Of a stretch of 64,000 nt of DNA, positions 1 through 12,758 are shown in pieces. Each line of letters begins with the position of its first letter. Within the stretch, counting starts at the first letter, position 1. The stretch lies in the NCBI RefSeq assembly GCF_964275005.1, contig NC_092685.1:13191571-13255570 (forward strand). The letters are read 5' to 3'. The DNA comes from Diadema setosum. Taxonomy: Eukaryota > Echinodermata > Echinoidea > Diadematoida > Diadematidae. The position numbers were made by a program, and so were the translations under genes. The notes below the pieces were generated by a model, which did not search any database, was not told the origin of the DNA, and saw only the letters and a program-made list of their open reading frames with translations.

Positions 1-851
1 ATAAGTATGATGATTGACTTCAAAGTTTCTCTATTCTAAATACTCTGAATCAACTCTGTACGGCATAGCGATCACTCTGTAGACAAGGACACACTTCTGA
101 CAAAATATGATATATTTTTCATCTTCTTTTAACATTTGAGATTCTCATTTGTTTTGTTCTGTTCCATTATATTTCTTCTTTATCTCTTTCTCCTTCTCTA
201 TCTCTCTTTTACTATCTTCATCTAAAAAAGAAGAAGAAGCAATCGAAAAGTAACAATCAATCTAAATCTATAAAATCATGGGGCAAAAATGCTGCCATGC
301 CAATGCTACAGAGGTAGTCAAATCAAGAGCAAAATATGAGAAAAATTATTTTCTGATGGAAAGAATCTAAAAATTTAAAGTAAATAGAGCAAAATACAGG
401 AACTCTTGACAGCCAGTAATGAGATTGCAGAATGAAGTATAACTGAACATTGGAATATCATTTTTAAAGGAACATAATAACAATTGGAGAAAAATTATTC
501 AAATTTGAACATAATACATTGCAAAACAATTCAAAACTCAAAACAAACATCAGTATAAAACAATGTATCAAAAAGCGGGTAAAGCTTAGAGCTCAAGTCA
601 GCAGTGAAGAGTATAAGTGTTAGCAACATGCATGACTGGCTTCTTCATCGAAACAAAAGTTAGCTTTGGAAAGTAAAAGAACATTTGCAGGCTTGGCCAA
701 TAATTATAACGCAGATTTGCCATGCATAATGTCAGTATTGCATCATGCACAGATTTGATACAATAATGCAACATTTATGATGCAACTTTCTATGCGACAT
801 AATATCGGTAAAATGCATATTAGTAATACATGTTAGAAGAACCATGATTAC
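1..851. other. Left edge, probable intron of the LRP11-like gene
   Basis: No open frame of note on either strand and no AATAAA on the minus strand, so the LRP11-like transcript probably continues beyond the window. Confidence 0.5.
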
Positions 852-3800
852 CTTTGGTTACAATATCAAGTTGGAGAGGGGATAGAGTGACGGGCGGAGT
901 GGGAGGAGGGTGAGTATGTGTGGTGACACTGTGAGGTATACCATTAGTCTGATGCACTTTGGGGCGGGGTCTGAGGCGGCTGACACCACTGCCAGCAGCC
1001 TGGGAGGGTTTCCCCCGGCCCGCACTATTGCGACCATGGACGTCATCATCGAACTCGTTTTCATCGACAACGCTGCTGGGGTAGTAATACGGCCAGGTGT
1101 TCCACAAGTCTGGTTACCAGCAAGTGATTGGATAGACAGAGGAGGTGCGACAGGGAGGAAAAGATAAGGCATATACAGGCAATTATTACGTGGTGCCATA
1201 CAGGAGAAAGAGAGTGCCATGCAATGATAACTGGGATCCACTTCAAACAGAGGTCAATGTACTGTTTTAAAATGTACACTATATGTGTCAAATACAGTAC
1301 TGTATGTAAGTCAAAAGTGCTTTACAGGTTAAGCTTAGGATACATAAAGCTCCTACAATGTCCATACAGTAATGTACCCTGTACCAGCTAAAATCATGGA
1401 ACCCAAAACATGTTAATGTGCTGTACAATTGTATACAGTACATGTACATACTATCGTATGAGCCTACACAGTTTCTTGTCACTTTCCTTTACCAGTATGA
1501 GCATCATAGAGCCCATGGCTGATAAGTTTTGCCAATGGAGGGCCAGTCAGTCGAACAGTCCTGTACTCCTACCTGTACACCAGCACTGCACACTGGCACT
1601 GGTCCGACGGTCTCTGACCAGTAAAAATCACCAGCGGACCAGTAGAAAAATGGGTTATTGTGCAGCCCTGTGTACACTGTGTACAGGATGCCCAAATTCG
1701 TCATGTACAGTGTACAGGCATCATCAGTACAGACTCATACAGGTACATACAAATTGTATGTTGGAGTCTTTGGTACTCCCTGTGTGTACACTGTAAGGAT
1801 TGTCAGAAGCTGCCAGATACCTCAACATTTTCCTAGTTGAATTGCTGGGCTTTCCTTGAGGCATTTGAGATCTTATCAAAGACACCATACATTTTAGATA
1901 AGCCCAGAGATTCCAAGAAAGTCTGCACATCTCTGATGAAGCAAGTGGCTGCAATACAGTAAGAACAGGGTACCCTCATACAGACACCCTACAGGCCAAG
2001 TTCCATGATCCAAGTCTCAAAGTCCCATACAGACTGACCATAGGATTTGTTTTCCATATTACATCACAAAGGCTTAACACACAGTGCAAATAACTGAGCA
2101 CAGAGCAGTAAATATTTTTCCGTAATTTCACTTTTTGTTTAAAAAAAAAGAAAAGAAAAGATAATTTGTAAAGTCCATTGTGAAAAAAAGGGGGGTGCCT
2201 ATTGCTGCTTCTACGTAAATCAAGTTAAAAGGATTCATAAAGATCACAGATGAAAATTCACTTTTTGGGCAGGGTTTTAATTGAGAAAGACCCTATAAAG
2301 CATGCACTTCACAAAGAACACAAATTACAAGCCCAACTGTAAATGGGGTCCAAGTGTAACGCAGCCAGCCCGCATGGAGTGTAGACCAAGTTGAATGCAA
2401 TAGATTTTATTACACTGACTCCTCTTACTCTTTACCCTGAAGAATGTGCATATACACACAGATACTGAAGAGTTGCAGCTCACAAAATACATAGGATGTG
2501 CAACTCCCTTTAAAGAGGCACATTACAATACATGTACAATGTATACTCTTGCTTGAACTTGCAGAGATACATGTAGTGCACATCATAATCAATACAGTAC
2601 ATGCAGGTAATACATACATGTAGATTTACAGCAAACTGTAATATTCCAAACAACATGCTCACACTGCACTCTTGCATGTAACAAACCAGTCTACAATGTT
2701 TAAATACTGGTTTGATGATCAACTTTCCTTGCTCTTAAATACATACAGTATTTTAAAACACAGTACATATATGTATTTTGACTTCTTGAATAAACATTGG
2801 CCACAGTATCAGCATCTTTGTCACAAAACATACTTTGTACCACTTAAACCATACAAAACACTGCTCTACAAACATAACACATACAAATGTACATATCATG
2901 CATTACACATCTTTGTACACATCAAACAATTATGCAACACAAAGAATACATTTTCAGTTAAAACTGGGAATGATCATACAACCCGTAAAACGGTTTGATG
3001 TGATCATGTCATTTAAATATCATGCACGAAAATCAAACACAAAAATATCATGACACAAAGACAATACATCTACAGTATAGCACAGTAAACAACAACACAG
3101 CTCTAAAATGATGTACATTGTACAATACAGTGTACACATTGAATGGAAGAGAAGCAAAGGTTACAGCCTGTGTGTACAGACTGTACTGAAGGATACATCT
3201 TTTTCTCGAAAATAATGATGGTCTACTTAATATGTACAGGGTAACAAGAAAAATTAATGTACAAGTACTACAAGGTCGTCATTTACACTTCAGCAGCTGT
3301 GCTTTCAATACAAAATCTGAATTTAAAAAAAAAAAAAAAAAACTTTTACAGAATTTCTGTTAAAAATTGTAGTGTCATTCATTTGTATGTCATAATTAAG
3401 CCTGTGACCATTTAAACTGGCATATCACTGAGAAGATCTGATGGCTTGGTGACTATGCCTTTGGTAAACTGCTACACATTGCCTTCTGTTTTTTTCTCAT
3501 GTAAAAAGTCATCTTCAATGTTTCCTACAGGTTGACTGAAATAATTCTTTGAATTTTTGCTTACCCCTATCTAATACTGAATATTGAAAACACATTTTTT
3601 TTTTTTCAGGGGGGGGGGAGGGGGGGGCTCCAGGGTAAACTGAAAGTATCATGTACATGTACAGTGTAGTTTCACCATAGTGTAATTCACATTGTACATT
3701 GAACAGAAAAACTTGTACACTTTGTATACATGTACATGTGCACATGAGTACACTTGTATGCATGTACTATTGTACAGTACTGTACATTGGCAGCTCTGTA

Positions 3801-6800
3801 TTCAGGATTTGATTATTTGAAAAACAGATGATACCCGGGTATACAAAATTGATTCTCTATTTTACAATTGCATGTATACACAGACATTTTGAATATTTTT
3901 CTTGATAAAGCAGAGTTGTTTCTGACAAAAAGGAAAAATAATATGTACAAAAGTAACAAACTTCATTGCTACATGAAGGGTAAGCAAAGAGTATCATGCA
4001 ACAATGCACATAGAGTACATGTATAATAGCACCTCTCTTGCAAATGCGAAACACATTTAGAAGAAACGCATGAAAAAAAGCGAGAATATAAACCCACTTA
4101 CACACAAAACAAAAACATACGAGTATCTTTTTACACTTCAACACACACAGGATTCCTTGATGCATGCATGTAGATCTCATCAAATTTACTCACTGTTGTA
4201 ATCAGCCCCGTTGTCTTCATAGTACTTATTCCTTCCACTTTGCTGATCAGCTTCAGTGGGGCCCTTTGGGGAACGTCCATTACTATAGACATTAACATCA
4301 TGTCTGTTGTAATTGGAACGACCGCTGTCATAAGAAGTGCCTCTGTTAGGATTCCTAGACGGGTTGTACGGAACATTCTGAGGATTTCTCTCATTGTAGC
4401 TCTCTGCCCGGTTCCTGCTGGATGCTGGCCAGTTGTTGTACTGTGTACGCTGCTTGAATGGACCTTGCTGACTGTCCACAGGGTAATAGTAGCTATAGTA
4501 GTCACTATTGTAGATGTATCCTGGATTGGGTCTTGGATCTGACTGCGAGATAACCCGGCGGGGAGGGTCTGGCGTTGTACGTGAGTGTACTTTTGGAGAC
4601 TTGTTGGAAAATCCCCAGTCGTTGTTTGTCTTGATCCTGTCCCGTTGTGGCTGTTCCCTGTATGGTTTAGTCTTCTCATCAGCAGCATCTGCAGGGTACT
4701 TCACGCCAGACTTGCGGTCATAAGTAGTTTTCCTCTGCTCTGGACTGTATTCCCGCTCTCTCTGGTAGGAGGCATCTCTGTCTTCCAGATCTGACAGGTG
4801 TCTGTTGGTCTGGTATCCACCTTTTCTTGCACCCTCTGCTCTTTCAGCGCTTCTCTGGCCACCCTCATCCAGCCTAGTACCTTGGTCGTCATCGCTTTCA
4901 TCAGCTCCATCTACATCTGCAATGTCTTCACCTTCGTATGGAGTGTTGTCCATGCCTCCGTCGTCAAAGGTTTGTGTTTTGTCCCTTGATGGCGGCAGGT
5001 GGCTTTCCCGAGCTCCTGCATCTTGGTTGTCCTGCCGTACCTTCTCCTGCCGACTGGAATCTTCTGGTCTCCACTGACGCCCTATATTTGTAAAGTCCTC
5101 TGTAAGTCCATCATTCAGACTTTCCTCCCTGTCCGGGCTAACGTCGTAACAAGATGTGCCCTGGCACTCAACATCTGCCAAGTCAGGATCGCTGCTCCTA
5201 TCATCTTGCTTGACACCGGCCGAGTCTTGGTATGTTGGCATTTTCAGATCCCTCCCCCTGCTCTCTTCTTCCAGTCGGTCCCTCATATCATTGACGTTGC
5301 CCTGGGATTCTGTGTCATCGAACGGATCATTCTGGACTCTGCCTAACTGCCTGGTACTGCTGTCATCTACGCGGTCTGGTAGCTGGTCATTCAATTCGTC
5401 GGCAAGGTTCTGGTATCCATGTTCACGAGTCAAGTCCCTATCACCGGCCTGACTATCTCTGTCACCAGTTGTCTTATACGGGTATGATTCATCAGCTTTT
5501 ATTGCTTCTGGTGGGTTAGTAGGAGGCAGATGGGGAGAAGTAGTCAGTTTCTTAGCTGCATGGATGTTACGAAGCATTAAGAGAGGAAGCAAACCGGTTA
5601 CAGAAAGTTAGGTGATTTTATGTCTGATGTTAGTTTGATGTCAATCAGTCTTCTAGCATGTATAGCATTGGAGATTGTTTTGGAAATGTTAATGGTACAC
5701 AAATAATCTAGATCAAAAGCCAAAACACCAAAATTTTCCACCTTGTGTTTTACATCTTTATGCATCCAATAGTAATACAGTCCATTGGCATTATGTACTT
5801 TATTACTATTATTTTTAACCAGCTACCATCACTGAATTACACACAGCTATCACGCCATCTGCTATTAAAATGCTTAGCAGATGGCATGTTACACTGTAGC
5901 TAAGCTGTGTGTTATTCAGTGAGGGTAGCTGGTTAAAAATACAGTTCATTATGCACATTTTACCAATGGACATTTTTTTTTTTTTTTCTTTTAATCTTTT
6001 TGGCAGTTCAGGAACATACATTCTGCATGTACATGAATGCTGTCGTACAATGCAGTATGAGATTGCTGCCCCATCAAAAAATGAAAACAAAAAATTTAAT
6101 ACCCCTTCAGCACTATGCGAATGCAAAATCAGCTACCATGACATTACAGTCACATGTACAGTGTAAGGTCACTTCTTCCAGACTTGTAATAAGAGTTCAT
6201 GAATTGATATTTGCAGACATTTCATTTTTCTGTTTCCCTTTCTTTTATTTTATAGATTTAATTTGGAAACATGCTCATCTAGCAATCAGTTTGCTGATTA
6301 CAATGTACATGTAGCTGCTCTGATTGCATGTACATTGTGTAGATTGTATACTTACAACTAAAGTAACTAGTTCTTGCAGGAAGCCAAGCAAAAGTTTTAT
6401 CACAAGCTTTGCTTTGAGCTGGAACTTCTCAAAGTTAATGAATTTTTAATTCACTGGGTGAAACCAAAGCAGAAGATCCCATGCTGTATACATAAGGCAA
6501 ACTCATAAAAGCGTTCAGAAAGCTGCAATTTGAAGTTCTGTCATGATACAGTCCAGTGGTATCTGAGTCTAGATCTTCTGATTTAGCCTAAACATTAAAG
6601 TTTTAAATCTTCTAATATGTACAGGGTGAACAGCCAAATCTTGTGACTTGCACCTCACGCATTGGATGATACAAGGTTCACATGGCAGTGGCAGAAAGTA
6701 TTTACACTGTATAAAGACTAACACTCACCAGTATGGGTGTCCTCGTTCTGCAGTTCAACCCCATCAGTGTCTTCATCTGCAGTGCTGCAACGAGCTTCAT

Positions 6801-8259
6801 CCGAACCATCTCTGCAGTCAACCACCGAGTTGCAGACGTAGAGCTCGTTGATGCATTCTCCAGAGGTGCACTGCACATGGCCACTCTCGCAGTCTGATGA
6901 TTCGTCGTCTGCATTCACTGAAGGCAGCACAAAAACAGCATTGATTTTCTGTGATGCAAGTTTGTGCAACACAAGACAGAAAGATCCTTCCAGAGGAGTT
7001 TTTTATTTTTTTGACATTATCACTCTCCTCTGAGGGGATTCCGTGAAGCCAGACGCAGTCTCCGTGGAACATATCCCAGACGACCAGATACAGACTGATC
7101 TTTCGGTCAAGTGCAGTACATGAAAAGCCCATTTTTCCCTCCCCCATCTGGTCAGTGGGGAGGAGCAGTTTTAACCCAGCATAATGAACATTATATGTAC
7201 ACAGCCTTTAACAAGATGATTTCATACTTTGAGAGTGATCGTTTCAATGCCAATCATATCGCATGTAAAATATGAATTCACACCTAGGCCTACACTGTTA
7301 ACACACCATGACAGCATGGCATGGGATGAACTCATCATTGTGCTACACCATTGCTTTCTTTGACAGATGAACAATGAAAGAAACTCAGAACCAACTGACT
7401 GTCAATTACAGGTACCTTCTCATCTTTTGTTTTAAAGTACAATTATCCTACAATGTAGTGTACATATGAAGTATCTTACAAGAGTAAGCATCTTGGAATT
7501 AAGTTAGCACTGCATTGCCACACTCTGGGCAATTTACTTCACAGGCACAAACACATGAACAAACATGTCATCACTGCGGTTGAAAGAAATTATGGCTGTC
7601 TTTTGAGACTCTTTAGTCTTACCGACTAACGTTAGAACTACAGGTGGCGGTGGAAGTGTTGTTGGTTTCACGGTTTGTCTTTTTGGCGTCTGTCGTGGTT
7701 CCTCAGTCACAGTGATTGGACGTGGGTCTTCTTCACCTTGGTCCTCAATGCCATGTTCGCGCACACCTTCAAGCATAATACTGCTGACATATCCCTTGTG
7801 GTACGTGAATGAGCAGACATTGGGACCACCATCACCTTCTGGCCTACACTCAAACAAGAAGCAGTTCGCCTCGTTTGGGTCGGATGAGCTCTCATCACTT
7901 CTGTAGATGGCAGTGTCACAGACTTCGTTCAGACAGCACTGTTCAAGACACACCTCAAATGTTCTCACTTTCACGGCATTAATGTAATATGCACCATTTT
8001 CTTTGGAGTCTTTTGTTCTGATTATGTAACTGTCGCTGACATCGAAGGCTTGTGCTGAAGAACAAGTGGGCAATGTACGAAGATTGTCGTTTTTTGCATA
8101 GTCCGAGGCCGAGTAAGATGGCAGATGGCGACCCTTCTTCCCTACGTGACCATTGTCCACTGAGCGGCTGTCTCTCCGTAACGCAGAACAGTAGCTGTCA
8201 TCCACACAAATACCAGCCACAAGCAGTATCATACATGCGACACACAAAATCAGCTGCAT
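852..8259 (-). CDS. MANSC + LDL-receptor class A domain protein (LRP11-like), 3' end outside window
   Basis: Four exons with matching phase 1 junctions: 8259-7623, 6917-6729, 5555-4194 and 1109-852, giving 815 residues so far. Residues 1-18 are a hydrophobic signal peptide. Residues ~66-162 form a MANSC (MANEC) domain with its Cys pattern, including CLEQCC and NCFLFEC. A Thr/Pro stretch follows. Residues 222-256 are an LDLa module with six Cys and the calcium-binding DCRDGSDE motif. Exon 3 (454 codons) is disordered: Asp/Arg/Ser-rich first, then Asn/Tyr/Arg/Pro-rich. Exon 4 adds a Pro/Thr/His segment. The ATG at 8259 was chosen because A is at -3 and a signal peptide follows; the upstream in-frame TTG is not a likely start. 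MANSC plus LDLa resembles LRP11, but no PKD domain or membrane span is seen here. A transmembrane exon may lie left of position 1. If the last donor (GTAATC at 851) is not used, the frame stops at 820 and the protein would be secreted. Function is unknown. Confidence 0.8.
1110..4193. other. LRP11-like intron, rich in TGTACA words
   Basis: No coding segment recognised. The stretch has many TGTACA, TACAGTA and ACATGTA words, especially 1,260-1,800 and 2,520-3,790. A T-run/G-run junction lies near 3,597-3,630. Confidence 0.6.
5780..5971. mobile_element. 192-bp foldback MITE in the LRP11-like intron
   Basis: Arms begin GTCCATTGG and end CCAATGGAC. The inner arms ATTTTTAACCAGCTACC and GGTAGCTGGTTAAAAAT flank a loop that itself contains CCATCTGCTA and TAGCAGATGG. 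Confidence 0.7.
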
Positions 8260-8843
8260 TTTCAACGATTGATTTAAACATCAATGTAACAAAACCGCTT
8301 CCACGCTGTACAGAGTTTTAACTCACTAGCAGTTCTCTGTAGAATCCAAGAGACGCACTGCATTTGCCACAAATTCCCTCATTTTCCACGGCTGTCATCC
8401 CAGAAAATATGCTTTCCTGCGCATAAACACAAGTACAGTTCAGATGCGACTTTATTCTTTCATTGTGTTGTTGTTGTTTTGTGTGTCCTACGTTGTTGTA
8501 GATTGAGTCATGAGCAGTCCGTAAATTTAGTTCTATATTTCTCAGATTTTTTGGATAAAATCAAAAAATTGCATGTATTAAATGTTTAATTATCTATCAT
8601 TTTAATTAAAACTTTATTGAGGCAGGAGCTTGTAAAGTAAAATTAGTGAAGTATCAAACATTAATATTCTTATTTTAATGAGACGACTGGTTAATTACTG
8701 TTATGTACTCATAATCGTAATCATGATCGTACCGAACGTGTGATCGAAGAGGGCAGCACAGCACTAAATCCGCTCTGATTCAGGCTGTGAGAGGACCAAA
8801 GAGATTTTTCTCCTCCTCACCACAATTACTGGGGACAGTACTA

Positions 8844-8888
8844 GTATGCCCCCCCCCCCCCCCTCAAAAAAAAAAAAATAAATAAATA

Positions 8889-8924
<36 letters not shown>

Positions 8925-9346
8925 TCGGATTTCCGCATCAACAACTTTCAATATGATTTAACTGTCTGAATGCTATTTCAGTATATGAAAATATATCATC
9001 TTACTTATATTTTGCAGAAAACCCCATGCAATTTGAAGTTGTCACAGACAAAATGTGGATCGTTGTAAAGCATGTCATGGGTCTGTTTCTTCCAAGTTTA
9101 CTGCATATAGAATTATTATCAATGTGTGAACACTATGGACAGAACTTGGAGGGAAGGGATTCCTGACATGCTCTAGAAAGATCATCATTTCTCTTTGACC
9201 ACTGAAACAAATCGGATGGAGTTTTCTGTAAGATGTGGGTAATAAGTTTTAGTTTCATACCCTGAAATTGTACTTCTGGTACTTGGATTGATTCACCAGT
9301 TATCATTGCAGAGAGTCCCGTTGTAATTTCCTTTTGGGGGACATAC
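8844..9346. mobile_element. Foldback element copy A with GTATG...CATAC ends
   Basis: Left end GTATG followed by C16, TC, A13 and (AATA/ATA)n. Right end CCTTTTGGGGGACATAC. The interior shares CAGAAAACCCCATG and CTTTGACC with copy B at 40953-41436. Non-coding, intergenic. Confidence 0.6.
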
Positions 9347-9624
9347 GGGAGAGGACTTACACAATAATTTACATGCAGTATAAGAGCGATGCTCTGACCA
9401 CAGTCTGGATTTATTTTGTCCTCTCATTCTCTCCAGCACTATCAAAACTAGGAGAGCTGGAGTAACAATCTATTGTACATACATTTTTTTTGATAGTATT
9501 ACTGTTTTCCATTATCATTACTATTATCATCGTTATTTTTGTCGTTTGTTTGCATTTATTTTCATTGTTGTTGTGATTGTAATTGTTGCCATTCTTATTA
9601 CTGTCATTCCTGTTGTAATTACCA

Positions 9625-9690
9625 TAACCATCATCATCATCATCATCATCATCGTCGTCGTCGCCTGCGTCATCGTCGTCGTCACCTCAT
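9625..9690. repeat. (ATC)n/(GTC)n trinucleotide repeat
   Basis: ATC triplets change to GTC and CGT triplets. The His/Arg runs of overlapping frames come from this repeat. Confidence 0.9.
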
Positions 9691-11490
9691 CACTATTACC
9701 GGTAAATTGTCAGAAGAAGCAAGACTAGTTTTCCAACTTGTCGATCATTTAAGGTGTTGACATAGCCTGCAGATTCGTTTCTTCTTTTTTTTTTTTTTCT
9801 TTGTGTATGTGGAGGCTAATAACTATACTTCTTCAATTTTACCAATCATGCAGGGGCAATCATAAAAAAATTATCTGTGACAGTATTTTCTTTAAAAAAG
9901 AAGAAGAAGAAAGGAAGGTAGTTTCCCATAACGAGTTCAAGAGAATGTGCACATGTCTTGATTATTAATAAGTGAACTTCGTTTCTTTTTTTCTCTATTA
10001 GGAAGTGCTCAAAATGAGTAGTGCATCAACGCATTAGCGTCAACCCTCTTGTGATTTCATGTTTCTGACTTCTCTCGTGACAGCAGTATTTAGTTATTTG
10101 TTTTGTCTGTTCGTCTCTTTTTTTTTTGTATTAATATTATTGGTAATAAATATGTCGAAATTTTCTTTAAAAACGCTTAAAATCAATAACGGCGAAAAAA
10201 ACAGATCTAATAGCCAATGCTGAAGGGGGCTCAATGGCACATTTTTAATTTCAAAACTTTTATGAAAATGACATTCCATGGAGCATATACGATCACTTTA
10301 ACAAACTGAGCAAATGTACAAAGCAAATATATCAAATAATTTATAATAATTTAGGCAATATTTTGCACAATATATCGATGACGCGAATATTTCAAAAAGC
10401 ATACAATCTAATATGGCGTAAGATATTATTAACAAGCAAACGTTTAATTAAGCTCATGCCAAAAAAAAAAAAGAAGAAGTCGACAGCAAAATTAACGCCA
10501 ATGATGACAACAATAGGAACAATGATAACCATTAAGATAACAGTCAAAGAAATAGAATGGAGGTATATTATCATCGCAATAAATATTTTATTTTCATTCA
10601 CGATACATGAAAAGGAGTGCAACTGCATTGCTTTGATTCTACATTGATACCACTATACGTTTGCCTGTCACATACGCGTATACCATAGTAAAGCACACGT
10701 TTTCTTCAACGTTCATTATGAACAGTGATGTTAATGAGATACAAAAGAAAAAGCATAATGCTTTAGTAATTGCTTTTATTGTTTGCGTACGATTTTCCCT
10801 GCATGGTTACAATATTTCATGTGCTTTCACTGCAAGTAGTCTGCGATGGCTATAATTGACAACAGTCAATTGACAACAGGAAAACTACACGGGAGACCGG
10901 CCTCTCAACATTACTCGATTATAGAATCGACTTTATTATTGAGGAGGCATTAATTGTGTGCATTGTAAAATAAGAAATGGCCCTTTAAAGAGGAAAGCCA
11001 CGGAAACGCACATGAGATAAGATAAAAATGATAATTGCTGTCATGACAGACGTGAATTTTTACACTGTGGTAAATATCAGAATACAATGTATAATATAGA
11101 GGATGATGTCCAGGGAGGTGTAGCTATCTCTATGTGAGTGTCATTATAGTTTAAAGGGACGAACATGAAAAGGGATCAAGCCACGATGCCAATGAATATC
11201 CATCTTTTTTTCTTCAATATAATATGTCATCGGTCTAATGTACCTATTATACTCGGAGTAAAATTACTAGTTTATAATATAGTTGGAAGAATTGGAATCA
11301 TAAGTGGCATAATGATGCACTTTTATACACATGGCTATGTTAGTCGTTAAAACGTTTTCAACTTGACATTTTCGACACGCTCATAAGACATTTTTATAAT
11401 CCCTTGCTTGAAAAAAAAAATCCTATTTGGTATCGATGTCCACACATCTGATATAGCAATCAAGAACTTATGATAAACAGCATTTCTTTA

Positions 11491-11544
11491 TCGCAACTGA
11501 TTGACAAATTGCCCTACATCGACGTAAATCAGTTGCAATGAAAA
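11491..11544. repeat. Short SINE-tail relic with inverted ends
   Basis: Contains only the tail words of the 13090 SINE (TTGCCCTACATCGACGTAA) between inverted GCAACTGATT and AATCAGTTGC. A solo, palindromic fragment. Confidence 0.55.
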
Positions 11545-12726
11545 CACCTCGACGGAAGAATTTCATGAATTTGAAGCGTTTCTTTAGTTCTTCATGAAGC
11601 AGCATTCAACACATTCTTCTCGACGAGGTTTTTTTTTTTTTTTTTGCTATAATGTGTCTTTGCATTGAATTAAGTAAAACGATGTATACGGAAAGCATAC
11701 AAAATTATGACATCTTCCTCAAACGCGAGAAAACAGAACAAAATATTAAAAAAAGCACACGCTGCCTACGATTGGGACAGGACCAGATATTTTTCTTCGA
11801 CATAATTTACAAAATAGAAGAGCAAAACTTCTGGCACTACCCTAACTTTCTTAGAAGGGAGATTCAGCGATCTCCTTTAATGTTTTCCTCACACTCTCCA
11901 TTGATATAACCTTTGAGAACCCTGCAAGTCAGGTGGTCTGTACCTGGAAGACATCTAATACTGTATTTCTTGCCTGCATAAACCCATTATATAAGGAAAA
12001 AGAAAAAGAGATCAATTGCAGTGAATGAAATCGCTGCTATTGCACCGTTCTGATACATTGAGAGTGCATTCATTCACCGAAATATGAATGAATATTGTTC
12101 ATCATTTTGTGCTGCATGCACAGCGTTCGACTGTACAGGCATGCCTGTTAAAAGTGTGATTATTCCACACTTTATTCACGTTAGCTCTGATAAATAGAGA
12201 AAGATCAGACAAATCAAACGCAATGGACGACGATGACAAAATCAGACCTAAGATGAAAAAGTTATAGAATTGTAGAATTTCAAATGATCTCGCAAATCGC
12301 AAATATATAAATTGTACTAATTACAGCCATAATACACTCAAATTGGAAAATGTGACGTACGACCATATAAGTCTCCCATGGAACTGTTAATTCATACAGA
12401 TCTTCACAGAACTTCCCTCTTTTTTGGCATGAAATCAACGTGACTATAAGATGTACCCTTTGCATCAAATTACCATAGTCTTGTTACCTGCCAACGATGA
12501 CTCACATGCAGAGGGAAAAAGAATGTAGTTGCTACATCGATCAAAAAAATTATTTTAATGACAATGTCGTGTATAATATACCAATGAGAGAACTGTGAGT
12601 TGAGGCACAAGTCCGCCTCTTCCAAAATTATTGTGTTCGGTGAAAACACGCGGATCTTTAGAATTTCAAAACATTCTGATTTTCTGTCCGATTTCGATGA
12701 AACGTGCATCAGTGTACACGTCTGAT

Positions 12727-12732
12727 TTTATT
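12727..12732 (-). promoter_or_regulatory. Candidate poly(A) signal of PLB1-like gene
   Basis: AATAAA on the minus strand, beginning 26 nt after the stop codon at 12759. The 3' UTR would be unusually short, so a more distal site may also be used. Confidence 0.4.
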
Positions 12733-12758
12733 CCATATCAAAAGCCTGGAATTTCCCT

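Larger units (their letters stand above)
8260..12726. other. Intergenic, between LRP11-like and PLB1-like genes
   Basis: No gene recognised. It holds the promoter region of the LRP11-like gene (right of 8260), foldback copy A, a trinucleotide repeat and a short SINE relic. Short open frames are AT-rich and lack family features. Confidence 0.6.

Noticed and set aside
4240..5452. Plus-strand ORFs opposite the large LRP11-like exon
   Set aside because: Shadows of the 454-codon minus-strand frame, with no motif and no splice support.
7015..7150. Possible LRP11-like exon on the minus strand (SLYLVVWDMFHGDCVWLHG)
   Set aside because: The composition is coding-like, but no good donor keeps phase 1, and the MANSC and LDLa exons join directly.
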